Assembly (NCBI GenBank): GCA_031279915.1
Contig: JAITHO010000034.1
Span: forward strand, 1 to 18,315
Direction of reading: 5' to 3'
Length of the DNA: 18,315 nt
Origin: Tannerellaceae bacterium
GTDB lineage: Bacteria > Bacteroidota > Bacteroidia > Bacteroidales > Tannerellaceae
A program made the translations under genes and the position numbers. Below, in pieces: positions 1 through 7,322 of this stretch (positions within the stretch are counted from its first letter, which is position 1; each line of letters begins with the position of its first letter). The notes under the pieces are model-generated. The model was not told where the DNA came from. It saw only the letters and a list, made by a program, of their open reading frames with translations, and made no database searches.

Positions 1-3000
1 GCTTCGGTTTTGGTGAAAGGTACAACGACGGGCGTGATTACGGACGTAAACGGTTCGTTCACGCTGACGAACGTGCCCGCCAATGCCCGTACGCTAGTTA
101 TTTCTTATGTCGGAATGGCCACCCAGGAGGTAGCTATCAGGCCGACGGTTAATGTGCAATTGCAGTCGGGCTCACATTCGCTGGATGAAGTGGTGGTGAC
201 CGCGATGGGCATTTCGCGCGAGAAAAAATCTATTGGTTATGCAGCGCAGGAGGTCAAGGGCGAGGAACTGACCATTACGCCTCAGGGCGACCTCAACAAT
301 GCGCTTGTCGGAAAAGTGGCCGGCGTTCGATATTGGGGAGCTTCGGGAGCTACGTTCGATGCTGGGAAGATCATCCTCCGCGGTACCTCATCGCTGACGC
401 CGGGAGGTAACGAACCTATTTATGTGGTCGACGGCGTTATCACTAACGTGAATGTTGTTGACATGAACAATGTCGAATCGGTTAACGTATTGAAAGGCCC
501 GGCGGCAACGGCTCTCTATGGCTCGCGCGGCGGCAACGGAGCGGTTATTATCACCTCCAAGAAAGGCGAACAGAGCGCTTCGGGCAAGGGCGTTGTTGAG
601 TTCAAGCAGAGCGTTGCCTGGGAGCAGGTCGTTCCTTTTGCCAAGTTCCAGAACGAATATGGCGGCGGTACGCTGGGAATAGCCGGCGGCGAGCTTGCGG
701 TGTTTGAGTACGATCCGAGCGTGCATCCCGGATACCTGAGCGCTCTGAACGGAGCACGCTATTTCGATATGGAGAACGACTTGAGCTGGGGCCCAAAATT
801 CGACGGACAGCCTTACGCGCCATGGTATGCATGGGATCCGCAGCATCCTAAATTCGGGCAACTGGCTCCTTATGTTGGGCAGCCTAGCGATAACCTTAAG
901 GACTTGTTCCAAACCGGATTCACCTCCAATACAAACGTATCCTTCTCGAAAACCGTTGGCGACTTCTCCACCCGCGTTTCAGTAGGCAATCAGGAGCGAA
1001 GCGGCGTTATGGAAACAAGTAAGGCCATCCGTCGATACCTTTCAGTGAACACAAGCTATCAGGTGAACGAACGGCTTAATATATCGGCCGATTATAAGTA
1101 TACCTATCGCAAGAATCATAATGCAATGGCCGAGGGATACGCAGATGACAACAATCGCGGGCTCGACATGATGTACAGCTACACGCAGTGGTTCCATCGC
1201 GATGTTAATCTCAAAGAGTTGAGGAATTATAAACGCCCCGACGGTACATTCTATACCTGGAATCCGCACGACGCCACCAATGGAGATTTATCGCCGGCAT
1301 ATCACAACAATCCTTTTGCGCTTATGCACGAGATTAATGTGGAGAATCTGCTCCAGTGGAATGTGCTTAACGGTACCATTAAGTACGATTTGATCAAAAA
1401 GGAATTGAGCATAGGAGTGAGCGGCAATGCCAACGTACGTTCGGAGATATCGGAAGCGAAGATCCCCTTCAATATCCATTCTTATACGCCCATTTATGCT
1501 GTGTCGCAGAATCAGCTCTCGGATACTCAGATGCAGGCTTTCCTTATGTACAACAAACGCTTCTTCGACGAACGGCTGAACGTGAACGGACGCCTGTACG
1601 TGGAGCAGCGCGACAGGCTCTACAAGTCCATGTCGAGCAACACTACGGACGGACTGACAACCGACGGCTTCTTCAACCTGGCCGCTTCCGTGGGAAGGCC
1701 CGCCGCCAGCAACAGCGAATCGGCTCTGCAGGAGCGAAGCGTCTTCGGCAACGGAGTAGTTGGATGGGATGATACTTACTACGTCGACTTCTCTTTGCGT
1801 AACGACTGGTCGTCGACCCTGCCGGTTGCAAATAACAGTTATATGTATGGAGGCCTATCGCTGTCGGCCATTGTCAGCAACCTCATGAAGAGCGTAAGCT
1901 GGCTCGATTTCTGGAAAGTCAGAGCTTCGGCCGCACAGGTTGGTAGCACCATGGATCCGTATCAAACCGAGCAGATATACGTTAATCAGAATAAGTATGG
2001 ATCTGTGACTTCTATTCGCGGAAGCAGGAACCTCCTCAACCCTTCCATCCGACCGACTATCTCTACTTCTTACGAAGCAGGTACGGAGTTCAGATTGCTG
2101 AAAGGACGTATCTATGCCGACTTCAACTACTACACCAAGGACTCGAAAGACCAGATCATCAACCTCACCGTCGCACCCGCAACCGGCTTTACGACTACCA
2201 AAATCAATACCGGTTTGATTCGCAACGCCGGTTATGAAATCTCCATCGGAGGCTCGCCCGTTCGTACGCGCGATTTCGAATGGGAGCTCTACGTTAACTG
2301 GGCCGCCAACAAGAACAAACTTGTTGAGCTGGATCCTAACGACCCGACCAACACACAGTACATGATCCAGGGCATGAGCTTCTATAATTATTTGTATAGC
2401 TATGCTGAAGTGGGCAAACCTATAGGAGTTATCCGCGGCTCAGCATACGACAAGGACGACCAGGGACGAATGGTTCTTACCGCCCTCCCGTCAGGACACT
2501 GGGCCGGCGATTATCGTCCGCTGCTGAAGCAGCAGGCCCTTGAAGAATTTGGTAACGTTCAGCCTGACGCAACAGGCGGATTCGGAACGACCTTGCGCTA
2601 CAAAGGATTCCGCCTTGATATGGCCTTCGACTATCAGATTGGCGGACAAGTGGGATCGGTATCCAACATGTTTGGCGAAGGCTCAGGCTTGCTCGCCTCA
2701 ACAGTTGGCAATAACGACAAGGGCAATCCTATTCGCGACCTCGTGGCCGACGGCGGAGGCGTAAAAGTGGAAGGCGTAACCCGCAATGCCGACGGAACAT
2801 ATACGCCCGTATCAGGATATCTGGACCCATACTACTGGTTTAGCTACAAATCACAAATCTGGGAACCTAACATCTACGACGCAACCTACCTCAAGATGCG
2901 CGAGCTGGCTTTGACCTACCAAATTCCCACCGGCTTCCTCAAATCCCTTAATCTGGGCCTGGCCAAAGCCGACATATCCTTCAACGTACAGAATCCGTGG

Positions 3001-3126
3001 CTGATTTATTCCGGAATGCCCAACATCGACGCCTCCGCAATATCCAGAGCCTACGGGAACTTCCTCGAAATGGGACAGACCTTCAGCACACGTAGCTGGG
3101 GCCTCACTCTAAACTTAACTTTCTAA
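1..3126 (+). CDS. SusC/RagA-family TonB-dependent outer-membrane transporter, 5' end outside window
   Basis: The reading frame is already open at base 1 (the first residues read ASVLVKGTTTG), so the true start, signal peptide and first part of the N-terminal domain lie upstream. Numbering from base 1, about residues 1-57 are the tail of a carboxypeptidase-regulatory-like beta-sandwich. LDEVVV at 61-66 is the usual link before the plug, and residues about 70-190 are the plug (GKVAGV, IYVVDGV, VNVLKGPAATALYGSRGGNGAVII). The remaining ~850 residues form the 22-strand barrel and end in a terminal Phe (LTLNLTF), as outer-membrane proteins do. The family imports bulky nutrients across the outer membrane using TonB energy, with a SusD lipoprotein as lid. 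The susD gene follows after 21 bp. No enzyme, sensor or anti-sigma gene adjoins on this side, so the substrate cannot be guessed. Family call is certain; specificity is unknown. Confidence 0.96.
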   Translation, partial: ASVLVKGTTTGVITDVNGSFTLTNVPANARTLVISYVGMATQEVAIRPTVNVQLQSGSHSLDEVVVTAMGISREKKSIGYAAQEVKGEELTITPQGDLNNALVGKVAGVRYWGASGATFDAGKIILRGTSSLTPGGNEPIYVVDGVITNVNVVDMNNVESVNVLKGPAATALYGSRGGNGAVIITSKKGEQSASGKGVVEFKQSVAWEQVVPFAKFQNEYGGGTLGIAGGELAVFEYDPSVHPGYLSALNGARYFDMENDLSWGPKFDGQPYAPWYAWDPQHPKFGQLAPYVGQPSDNLKDLFQTGFTSNTNVSFSKTVGDFSTRVSVGNQERSGVMETSKAIRRYLSVNTSYQVNERLNISADYKYTYRKNHNAMAEGYADDNNRGLDMMYSYTQWFHRDVNLKELRNYKRPDGTFYTWNPHDATNGDLSPAYHNNPFALMHEINVENLLQWNVLNGTIKYDLIKKELSIGVSGNANVRSEISEAKIPFNIHSYTPIYAVSQNQLSDTQMQAFLMYNKRFFDERLNVNGRLYVEQRDRLYKSMSSNTTDGLTTDGFFNLAASVGRPAASNSESALQERSVFGNGVVGWDDTYYVDFSLRNDWSSTLPVANNSYMYGGLSLSAIVSNLMKSVSWLDFWKVRASAAQVGSTMDPYQTEQIYVNQNKYGSVTSIRGSRNLLNPSIRPTISTSYEAGTEFRLLKGRIYADFNYYTKDSKDQIINLTVAPATGFTTTKINTGLIRNAGYEISIGGSPVRTRDFEWELYVNWAANKNKLVELDPNDPTNTQYMIQGMSFYNYLYSYAEVGKPIGVIRGSAYDKDDQGRMVLTALPSGHWAGDYRPLLKQQALEEFGNVQPDATGGFGTTLRYKGFRLDMAFDYQIGGQVGSVSNMFGEGSGLLASTVGNNDKGNPIRDLVADGGGVKVEGVTRNADGTYTPVSGYLDPYYWFSYKSQIWEPNIYDATYLKMRELALTYQIPTGFLKSLNLGLAKADISFNVQNPWLIYSGMPNIDASAISRAYGNFLEMGQTFSTRSWGLTLNLTF

Positions 3127-3147
3127 TATTTTAAAAGAATAAAATTT

Positions 3148-4617
3148 ATGAAGAGAGTCAATTATATACTCATGTTCGTTATAGCCGCCTTCATGCTGGG
3201 CGGATGCGACTTCAGCGATTTCGGCGACATCAACAAAGACCCGAACAATCCCTCAAGTCCAGACACGCGCTTCCTTTATATCGGAGCCGTGCGCCAGGCC
3301 GTGCCCTCCTTTTATATCAACAGCACCTGGAATGCATGGACGCTTATATTTCCTCAATATGTTTCGGAAAAAACAAACGTTCAGTTCACCAAATTCGAAA
3401 CGCTCACCTTCGGACTATCCGGATATTATACCGAATCCATCCGAAGCCTTGAGGAAATCATAGCCCTCAATACCAACGAAGACACCAAAGGCGAGCCGAT
3501 GGTGCTATCCTTCGGAAGCAATGCAAACCAGATTGCCGTTGCTCGAACCCTCAGGGCATACATTTACATGCACCTCACCGACGTATTAGGCATGATGCCA
3601 TATTTCGAAGCCAACAAGGCCCTCGAAGGCAACTTCAAACCCAAGTACGACACGCAGCAGGCCATTTATACCGACATCAACAAAGAGCTCGACGAGGCTT
3701 ATGCGCAATTCGACGAAAGCAGCCCGCTCAACAGTAGCTACGAAATTCTATACGGCGGCAATATCGCACAGTGGAAGAAATTCAACGCTTCCGTAAGAAT
3801 GCAATTATCCATAAAGCTCTTCAAAGTGGATGAAAATACAGGCAAAAGCATCTTCGCCAAAGCCTACGGACAAGGCTTCATCCGCGACAATGCCGATATT
3901 CTGCAATACCGCTACCTGAACGAAAGCGCCAACCAAAATCCGCTATACGACAACATCATCGTTGGCGGACGACGCGACTACTGGCCCTCCGCAACCATCA
4001 TCGACGCGCTGAAGGATTATAACGATCCACGGCTCGGAGCCTTCTTCACCGAAGCCCGTCTGGGAGGCTATTTCGGGATACCATTCGGATTGCTGCAAAG
4101 CGAAGCCGCCGCTCTCGACGCCAACTCGCTATCCTACTGGCAAGACAAGTTCTACGCACAAAATTCGCCGGGGGTACTGATCTCGCCTTCCGTCATGCTG
4201 CTCGCAGCCGCCGAAGCTGCCGAAAGAGGATGGATAAGCGCATCGGCTAAGGACCTCTACGAAGAAGCAATCACCGCCGCCCTCGCACAGCACGGAGTAG
4301 CCGACGGAGCTGCCGCCTACCTGGCCGAATCCAAGGTCGCTTACAATACCGCCGGAACCCAAAGCGATCGCATCGCCCAAATCGGAATGCAAAAATGGTT
4401 CGCATCTTTCCTGCAAGACGGATTCGAAACATGGGCCGACTACCGACGCCTGGGAGTTCCGGAGCTCACCATCGGAGGTGTTGCCATGATCGACGCCATC
4501 CCAAGACGGCGCATCTACGACACCGGCGACTACGACGCCAACAAGGACAACTACAATGCCGCCATCAGCGCTCAAGGTCCAGACCTGATCACAACCAGAA
4601 TCTGGTGGGATAAATAA
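3148..4617 (+). CDS. SusD/RagB-family surface lipoprotein (SusD-like_2 type)
   Basis: This 489-residue protein starts with a lipoprotein signal (MKRVNYILMFVIAAFMLGGC, lipidated Cys20), followed by an acidic stretch (DFSDFGD) of the kind that sends Bacteroidetes lipoproteins to the cell surface. The mature N-terminus INKDPNNPSSPDTRF is typical of the SusD-like_2 subgroup. A helical TPR-like core follows (for example TLRAYIYMHLTDVLGMMPYFEA around residues 131-152) and a C-terminal part with GFETWADYRRLGVPEL. It should cap the SusC barrel encoded just upstream and bind the imported ligand. The two genes are co-directional with a 21-bp AT-rich gap and are followed by a hairpin terminator, so the operon ends here. 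SusD-like_2 proteins are often in loci lacking glycan-degrading enzymes, which fits this neighbourhood; the ligand remains unknown. Confidence 0.95.
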   Translation: MKRVNYILMFVIAAFMLGGCDFSDFGDINKDPNNPSSPDTRFLYIGAVRQAVPSFYINSTWNAWTLIFPQYVSEKTNVQFTKFETLTFGLSGYYTESIRSLEEIIALNTNEDTKGEPMVLSFGSNANQIAVARTLRAYIYMHLTDVLGMMPYFEANKALEGNFKPKYDTQQAIYTDINKELDEAYAQFDESSPLNSSYEILYGGNIAQWKKFNASVRMQLSIKLFKVDENTGKSIFAKAYGQGFIRDNADILQYRYLNESANQNPLYDNIIVGGRRDYWPSATIIDALKDYNDPRLGAFFTEARLGGYFGIPFGLLQSEAAALDANSLSYWQDKFYAQNSPGVLISPSVMLLAAAEAAERGWISASAKDLYEEAITAALAQHGVADGAAAYLAESKVAYNTAGTQSDRIAQIGMQKWFASFLQDGFETWADYRRLGVPELTIGGVAMIDAIPRRRIYDTGDYDANKDNYNAAISAQGPDLITTRIWWDK

Positions 4618-4642
4618 ACCGGCAATCAAGCAAGGTTTCACC

Positions 4643-4690
4643 AAAAGGCAGGGAGAGAATTGAACGATTCCTCTTCCTGCCTTTTTCTTT
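4643..4690 (+). terminator. Intrinsic terminator of the susCD operon
   Basis: AAAAGGCAGG (4643-4652) pairs perfectly with CCTGCCTTTT (4676-4685). The stem continues inward through GAGAGAAT against ATTCCTCTT with one bulge, closing on a short loop. The 3' arm ends in a T-rich run (TTTTTCTTT). It lies 26 bp after the susD stop codon. Confidence 0.85.
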
Positions 4691-4815
4691 CTCCCAATCC
4701 CAAACTTCGGATTAGGCGCTTTCGCTGCTAAATCCTTCCGGATACTTCTGGCTCACAGATGTTATTGTGGCGAATGTGTATCTTGCGAGCCTAAAATTTA
4801 AATGAATAATGCTTT

Positions 4816-5994
4816 ATGAAAACAAAAACTTTAATCGGAATTATTATTGCTGTTATCCTGGCGGTCGCAATCGTGGCTGTTGTTAAAAATCTTGGATCTG
4901 GCGCGGCTGCTGCCGGAAGGTACGTTCGCGCTGCTGAACTATGCGTGGCTAACAATCAATTTGCAGAAGCAGAAGAGCTCTACAAGAAGGCTATTGAGAT
5001 ATCTCCCTCAGCCGAGAACATCTTCGCTTTGGCATATTTTTATGATGACATTCTGCGCTTTGAGGATGCTAAGGAATATTATGTTCGCTGCCTGAGCATG
5101 GGTTTATCTGATGCTAACAGATCCACCGTTCTGAATAATCTGGGACATGTATCGGCAGGCTTGAATGAGTTTTCCGAGGCCGAAAAGGCTTATGCGGAGG
5201 CTTTGAAAATGAGAAGACAGTTAGCAGCCAAGGATCCGCTAAGCTACCAATCGCGCCTTGCCGATACTCTCAATAACCTTGGAACTTTGCTATGCGATCA
5301 GGGCGAATATGAGATGGCTGAAAAATACTATAAGGAGGCGCTGGAGATAAGAAGCGAGCTGGCAAAAAACGATCCTGATTCATACAATTCTGATCTTGCC
5401 ACAACTTTTAATAATCTTGGAACTTTGCATGGCGATCAGGGCGAATACGAGCTGGCGGAAAGCTACCACAAGGAGGCTCTGGAGTTATACAAGGGCTTAG
5501 TCGCCAAGGATGCTGATACATATAATCCTGACCTGGCAAGCTCTCTCAACAATATGGGAGTTGCGTACTGCGATATGATGGAATATGACAAGGCTGAAGA
5601 TTGCTATAACAAAGCATTGGCGATACGCAGGGAGCTTGCCCAAACGAATCCGCAGGTTTACAATCCCGACCTGGCGATGTCTCTGGCTAATATTGGAATC
5701 TTGTATGCCAACAAACAGAAGCCTGATTATGGAAAGGCTGAAAGCTGCTACAATGAATGTTTGGCGATACGCAGGGCTTTAGCGGCAGAGCATCCGCAGG
5801 CCTGGAATCCTGAACTTGCAAATACTTTAAGCAACATGGCTATCTTCTATCAGGATCATGTTCCGAACAAAGCTCTCTCGATGCAGCATGCGGAGGAGGC
5901 GATCAAGATACTCGAAGATTGTAGCGATTCTGCTTTAGCGTTATATGCGCGCAAGAGCGCTCTCTCGGTACTGGAGTGGTGGATGGATAAGTAA
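4816..5994 (+). CDS. Membrane-anchored tetratricopeptide-repeat protein
   Basis: The 392-residue product has a basic start (MKTKT) and one hydrophobic segment at about residues 6-23 (LIGIIIAVILAVAIVAVV). This is a signal anchor or uncleaved signal; no lipobox is present. The rest is made of TPR units: a degenerate pair at ~34-100, then about five longer 46-residue units with the pattern NNLGxLxxDxxEYxxAExxYxxALxIRxxLA and a YNPDLA linker, as in kinesin-light-chain-like TPR arrays. Two neighbouring units are very alike in DNA as well (starts at 5272 and 5410, exactly 138 bp apart). TPR arrays bind other proteins; no enzymatic domain is visible and no partner is implied by the neighbours. It stands alone between a terminator and a repeat island. 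A weak promoter-like TATCTTGC lies at 4779-4786. The specific role is unknown. Confidence 0.9.
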   Translation: MKTKTLIGIIIAVILAVAIVAVVKNLGSGAAAAGRYVRAAELCVANNQFAEAEELYKKAIEISPSAENIFALAYFYDDILRFEDAKEYYVRCLSMGLSDANRSTVLNNLGHVSAGLNEFSEAEKAYAEALKMRRQLAAKDPLSYQSRLADTLNNLGTLLCDQGEYEMAEKYYKEALEIRSELAKNDPDSYNSDLATTFNNLGTLHGDQGEYELAESYHKEALELYKGLVAKDADTYNPDLASSLNNMGVAYCDMMEYDKAEDCYNKALAIRRELAQTNPQVYNPDLAMSLANIGILYANKQKPDYGKAESCYNECLAIRRALAAEHPQAWNPELANTLSNMAIFYQDHVPNKALSMQHAEEAIKILEDCSDSALALYARKSALSVLEWWMDK

Positions 5995-6048
5995 ATCCTT
6001 CCGATAGGGCCTACTTCTCAACAAGGCATTCCTGGCTTGCCCAAGGGG

Positions 6049-6068
6049 GCGGGAATGGCCTATATGGG
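6049..6068 (+). repeat. Outlying copy of the GCGGGAATG repeat
   Basis: GCGGGAATGGCCTATATGGG matches GCGGGAATGACCTATTTGGG at 6518-6537 in 18 of 20 positions. The same repeat therefore stands on both outer edges of the island, enclosing the 227-bp inverted-end element and the foldback element. Confidence 0.75.
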
Positions 6069-6069
6069 T

Positions 6070-6296
6070 GGGCAATTTTTTTTCTGGGAAGAAACTACGT
6101 GACGACAAAACCTCCAAATTTTTTTTCTGGAGGTTTTGTCGTCGCGACAAGAGCTCCAGGGATTTCCCGCAAGGCTTTGTCGTGACGACAAAACCTCCAG
6201 AGATTTCCCGCAAGGGTTTGTCGTCACGACAAGAGCTCCAGAGATTTCCCGCAAGGGTTTGTCGTGACGTAGGTTCTTCCCAGAAAAAAAATTGCC
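6070..6296. repeat. 227-bp element with 39-bp terminal inverted repeats
   Basis: The left end (6070-6108, beginning GGGCAATTTTTTTTCTGGGA) is the reverse complement of the right end (6258-6296) with only two mismatches in 39 bp. Inside the left part a second perfect 15-bp inverted pair, GACGACAAAACCTCC (6101-6115) and GGAGGTTTTGTCGTC (6129-6143), encloses a T-rich loop that repeats the TTTTTTTTCT of the end. There is no gene inside. The layout resembles a MITE or other non-autonomous foldback element. I see no clear target-site duplication, so transposition is an inference. Confidence 0.75.
6138..6273. repeat. 41-bp tandem array, three units plus a partial fourth
   Basis: Units begin at 6138, 6179 and 6220, each exactly 41 bp, and a truncated fourth begins at 6261. 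Neighbouring units compared (1 with 3, 2 with 3) differ at three positions each. Each unit carries the core GATTTCCCGCAAGG. The unit junctions form near-perfect palindromes, the clearest being TTTGTCGTGACGACAAA. The array sits inside the 227-bp element, and its last junction supplies part of that element's right inverted end. Confidence 0.9.
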
Positions 6297-6338
6297 CCCC
6301 TTTGAGCAATCGCAAACCTTTTGGGAAATTTACCAAGC

Positions 6339-6537
6339 AGGTCATTCCCGCCTACAAAATAGGTCATTCCCGCGGAAGGCGGGAATCTCCGATCGACTGC
6401 TGGGACGATTGTTTTTGTTTTATATGATACAACTACAATCGTATCCGTCTTTCGATCGGAGATTCCCGCCTTCGCGGGAATGACTTATTGTTCGAGCGGG
6501 AATGACCTATTGTTCGAGCGGGAATGACCTATTTGGG
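6339..6537. repeat. ATTCCC/GGGAAT foldback element with flanking 22-bp repeats
   Basis: The arms at 6358-6396 and 6452-6489 are reverse complements over 38-39 bp with one mismatch and one extra base. The spacer has a further 8-bp pair (ACGATTGT / ACAATCGT), so the whole 132 bp can fold into one long hairpin. Each arm holds its own small hairpin; the right one is ATTCCCGCCTTCGCGGGAAT, a 20-bp ATTCCC-N8-GGGAAT form like the dRS3 repeats described in Neisseria. On the left a 22-bp step gives a second AGGTCATTCCCGC (6339 and 6361). On the right two identical 22-bp units (6490-6511, 6512-6533) contain GCGGGAATGACCTATT. Confidence 0.85.
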
Positions 6538-6542
6538 CAGGC

Positions 6543-6571
6543 GTGGGGGAAGGTTTCAAACCTGCCCCTAC
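6543..6571. repeat. Hairpin-forming inverted repeat
   Basis: Arms 6543-6556 and 6558-6571 around one central C pair in 12 of 14 positions, with the palindromic core AGGTTTCAAACCT. No T-run follows on either strand, so it is not a good terminator. It may be another member of the island's dispersed repeats. Confidence 0.6.
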
Positions 6572-6638
6572 CTCTGACACATTTACCGACTTGTTGGCGA
6601 TGTGAGATTAAATCGCTAAGTTCAGTTTATTTACGTTT

Positions 6639-6653
6639 AGCCCGGTGCGGGCT
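6639..6653. repeat. Compact hairpin upstream of the trp promoter
   Basis: AGCCCG-GTG-CGGGCT is a perfect 6-bp stem with a 3-base loop, ending 31 bases before the TATCTTTG box. It has no T-run, so it is not an ordinary terminator. It could be an operator or a repeat remnant; nothing in the sequence decides between these. Confidence 0.4.
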
Positions 6654-6684
6654 GAGAGTCTGTCGGATTTAAGGAAACAGATTG

Positions 6685-6692
6685 TATCTTTG
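6685..6692 (+). promoter_or_regulatory. Bacteroidetes-type -7 box for the trp genes
   Basis: TATCTTTG matches the Bacteroidetes -7 consensus TAnnTTTG exactly and lies 48 bases before the trpG start codon. I see no good TTTG at the -33 position (the nearest is GGATTTA). If used, transcription would start near 6697-6700 and the partial trp operon would have its own promoter. Confidence 0.6.
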
Positions 6693-6740
6693 TCCGTCAA
6701 TGAAGCAAATAAGTAATACATTATATATATATAGAACCCG

Positions 6741-7322
6741 ATGAGTTTACTTTTACTGGATAACTACGATTCCTTCACGTACAATCTCCTGCATGCTCTG
6801 CGGGAGCTTGGCGCAGATGCCGAGGTGCATCGCAATGATAAGATTGATCTGGATGAGGTGGATCGTTTCGACAGAATTTTACTATCGCCCGGCCCGGGTA
6901 TTCCCGAAGAGGCTGGGATATTGCTTCCGCTGATCAAGCGTTATGCTCCGCACAAAAGTATTTTCGGCGTATGCCTGGGCCTGCAAGCCATAGGCGAAGC
7001 GTTTGGCGGACAGCTTACGAATCTGGCTAACGTTTATCACGGAGTATGCACCGATATATGCATCACTAAGCCCGACCCGCTGTTTGCAGGTTTCGGTTCC
7101 AATTGTTTCGGCGCCGGGCGCTATCATTCGTGGATTGTATCTCGCGAGGGCTTGCCTGACTGCCTCGAGGTTATTGCCGAGGATTTAAAGGAGAAGCAGA
7201 TAATGGCTCTGCGTCATGTGCAGTACAACGTTCGCGGCGTGCAGTTTCATCCGGAATCAATCCTCACTCCGCAAGGGAAAATGATAATCGCCAACTGGCT
7301 TAATATTTCCGCAAGCAGATGA
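6741..7322 (+). CDS. trpG: Anthranilate synthase glutamine amidotransferase subunit (component II)
   Basis: TrpG releases ammonia from glutamine for TrpE, which makes anthranilate from chorismate in the cytoplasm. The 193-residue class I amidotransferase has the usual start LLLDNYDSFTYNL, the SPGPG motif at 49-53 and the catalytic triad Cys78 (GVCLGLQAI), His170 and Glu172 (QFHPES). GRYHSW favours the TrpG over the PabA branch. The position after GVCLG is Leu81, where His is common; it is not a triad residue. The length is normal. Its partner trpE, which usually sits next to it, is absent from the window; a repeat island lies in its place. The stop overlaps the trpD start by 4 bp (ATGA). The start is supported by the promoter box 48 bp upstream and by the match to the family N-terminus. 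Confidence 0.95.
   Translation: MSLLLLDNYDSFTYNLLHALRELGADAEVHRNDKIDLDEVDRFDRILLSPGPGIPEEAGILLPLIKRYAPHKSIFGVCLGLQAIGEAFGGQLTNLANVYHGVCTDICITKPDPLFAGFGSNCFGAGRYHSWIVSREGLPDCLEVIAEDLKEKQIMALRHVQYNVRGVQFHPESILTPQGKMIIANWLNISASR

Larger units (their letters stand above)
5995..6740. other. Repeat island without genes between the TPR gene and trpG
   Basis: No credible coding sequence is present. Reading frames that cross it run through inverted and tandem repeats and match no family I know. In order it holds: a single GCGGGAATG copy (6049-6068), a 227-bp inverted-end element (6070-6296), an ATTCCC/GGGAAT foldback element with 22-bp flanking repeats (6339-6537), a 14-bp-stem hairpin (6543-6571), a compact hairpin (6639-6653) and the trp promoter (6685-6692). 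I see no recognisable remnant of trpE or trpB. Confidence 0.8.

Noticed and set aside
388..912. Long minus-strand frame inside the susC-like gene
   Set aside because: It is the shadow of a well-supported coding sequence, with no family resemblance and no start context.
5941..6427. Reading frames on both strands across the repeat island
   Set aside because: They consist of inverted and tandem repeats translated in several frames (repeating blocks such as KSLEVLSSRQ) and match nothing I know.
6601..6740. Classical trp attenuator with a Trp-codon leader peptide
   Set aside because: The only leader frame has no Trp codons, and no terminator/antiterminator pair with a T-run lies between the promoter box and trpG.
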